This document shows, piece by piece, positions 7,543-8,576 of a DNA stretch of 8,576 nt (its first letter is position 1; the number at the start of each line of letters is the position of its first letter). The notes under the pieces are model-generated. The model saw nothing but the letters and a program-made list of their open reading frames with translations. It was not told the origin of the DNA and did no database searches. Both the position numbers and the translations under genes were made by a program. This DNA is from Flaviramulus sp. (GTDB lineage Bacteria > Bacteroidota > Bacteroidia > Flavobacteriales > Flavobacteriaceae), in assembly GCA_023255235.1 (NCBI GenBank), contig JALRJA010000452.1:1-8576 (forward strand), given 5' to 3'.

Positions 7543-8576
7543 TTATACATCTTTAAATTGAAAAACTATAAGGGCTAATGGCGGAATAGTTATTTCAGCT
7601 GAAAAATCTTTGTAATTCCATGGTTTTTTTTCAATTGGTATTTGTTTTTTGTTGGATACACCACTACCTCCAAAAGATTTAGAATCGCTATTAAAAACTT
7701 CTTTTAATTTACCTTTTATTGGTAATCCTATACGGTAATTTTCTTTTACATTAGGCGTGAAATTGCATACTACAACTACATTATTTTGAGTATTATAGCC
7801 TTTTCTTATATAGGAAATTACACAATTTTCATGGTCGTTGTAATTAATCCATTCAAAACCATCGTTTGTAAACGCTTTTTCAAATAGTGCTGGTGTTGTT
7901 TTATAAAATTTGTTTAACTCTTTAAAATAGTTTTGTGTGTTTTTATGGGGTTCAAAGTTTAATAAATTCCAATCTAAGCTTTCTTGAAAATTCCACTCGT
8001 TATATTGCCCAAATTCTCCACCCATAAACAAAAGTTTGGTTCCTGGGTGTGTAAACATATAGCCATATAACAACCTTAGGTTAGCAAATCGCTGCCACTC
8101 ATCGCCGGGCATTCTGCCCAAAATAGAGTTTTTGCCATATACAACTTCATCGTGTGATAATGGTAACATAAAGTTTTCGGTAAAAGCATAAGCTAAACTA
8201 AAGGTAATTTCGCTTTGATGGTATTTTCTATATACAGGATCTTTTGCAAAATATTTTAAGGTATCGTGCATCCAACCCATCATCCATTTCATGCCAAATC
8301 CTAAACCGCCTACAAAGGTTGGTTTTGACACCATGGGGTAGGCTGTTGATTCTTCGGCTATGGTTTGAACATCTGGAAAAGACGCATATATTTCTTCATT
8401 TAATTCTTTTAAAAAGCTTATAACAGCAAGGTTTTCTCTACCGCCATTACTATTTGGTTCCCATTGCCCATCTTCACGAGAGTAATCTAAAAAGAGCATA
8501 GAAGCAACAGCATCAACACGTAAGCCGTCTGCGTGGTAATGGTCCATCCAAAAAACAGCATTACTTATTAAAAATG
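7543..8576 (-). CDS. glgB: 1,4-alpha-glucan (glycogen) branching enzyme, C-terminal part, cut by window edge
   Basis: GlgB (GH13) cuts alpha-1,4 glucan chains and re-attaches them by alpha-1,6 bonds during glycogen synthesis in the cytosol. The frame is open to the right edge; an apparent start at 8547 is internal because the residues before it (FLISNAVFW) match the conserved GlgB segment ahead of [11 protein letters not shown]. The visible 343 residues include the nucleophile Asp in RVDAV (codon 8512-8514), the general acid Glu in TIAEES (codon 8353-8355) and the transition-state Asp in LPLSHDEVV (codon 8149-8151). GMPGDEW-like text reads GRMPGDEW, and [13 protein letters not shown] follows as in the family. 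The C-terminal beta domain ends normally at FQFKDV. The N-terminal CBM48 domain and first catalytic region lie outside. Other glycogen genes (glgC, glgA) may lie nearby beyond the edge; this is expectation only. Confidence 0.95.
   Translation of the reverse strand, partial: FLISNAVFWMDHYHADGLRVDAVASMLFLDYSREDGQWEPNSNGGRENLAVISFLKELNEEIYASFPDVQTIAEESTAYPMVSKPTFVGGLGFGMKWMMGWMHDTLKYFAKDPVYRKYHQSEITFSLAYAFTENFMLPLSHDEVVYGKNSILGRMPGDEWQRFANLRLLYGYMFTHPGTKLLFMGGEFGQYNEWNFQESLDWNLLNFEPHKNTQNYFKELNKFYKTTPALFEKAFTNDGFEWINYNDHENCVISYIRKGYNTQNNVVVVCNFTPNVKENYRIGLPIKGKLKEVFNSDSKSFGGSGVSNKKQIPIEKKPWNYKDFSAEITIPPLALIVFQFKDV

Overview
The window looks like a chromosomal segment from a member of the Bacteroidota, most likely Flavobacteriaceae. 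It is AT-rich and its start codons lack clear Shine-Dalgarno sequences. Two upstream regions carry the TAnnTTTG type of -7 box used by the Bacteroidota primary sigma factor. The proteins (long-form PurF ending in NERAY, a membrane-anchored DtxR/FeoA fusion, FeoB, cytosolic GH31 and GlgB) fit this group. This assignment rests on protein features and promoter style, not on a database search.

Layout, left to right. (1) Positions 1-851, plus strand: the 3' part of purF, the first committed enzyme of purine synthesis, cut by the left edge. (2) Positions 852-1010: an intergenic stretch with an inverted repeat (939-958) that resembles a DtxR-family operator, then a -7 box (985-992). (3) Positions 1011-4886, plus strand: a tight ferrous-iron operon. 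It encodes a soluble DtxR/MntR-type regulator, then (1-nt gap) a second DtxR-like protein with an N-terminal membrane anchor and a C-terminal FeoA domain, then (4-nt gap) feoB. FeoB is split into two frames: the GTPase half ends at 3457 and the membrane permease half starts at 3444 (GTG) or 3468 (ATG). (4) Positions 4910-7312, minus strand: a cytosolic GH31 alpha-glucosidase, convergent with feoB across only 23 bp. (5) Positions 7313-7542: an intergenic region with a promoter for the GH31 gene, a near-perfect 18-bp palindrome and a hairpin just downstream of glgB. (6) Positions 7543-8576, minus strand: the C-terminal half of glgB, the glycogen branching enzyme, cut by the right edge.

How the genes work together. 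The central operon is a self-contained Fe(II) uptake and sensing module: a metal-dependent repressor that probably controls its own operon, a membrane-tethered metal-sensor/FeoA hybrid, and the FeoB transporter. The minus-strand pair handles alpha-glucan metabolism, with GlgB building alpha-1,6 branches and GH31 trimming alpha-glucosides in the cytosol. The most unusual items are the membrane-anchored DtxR-FeoA fusion and the split feoB. No mobile elements, CRISPR arrays, tRNA or rRNA genes were seen.
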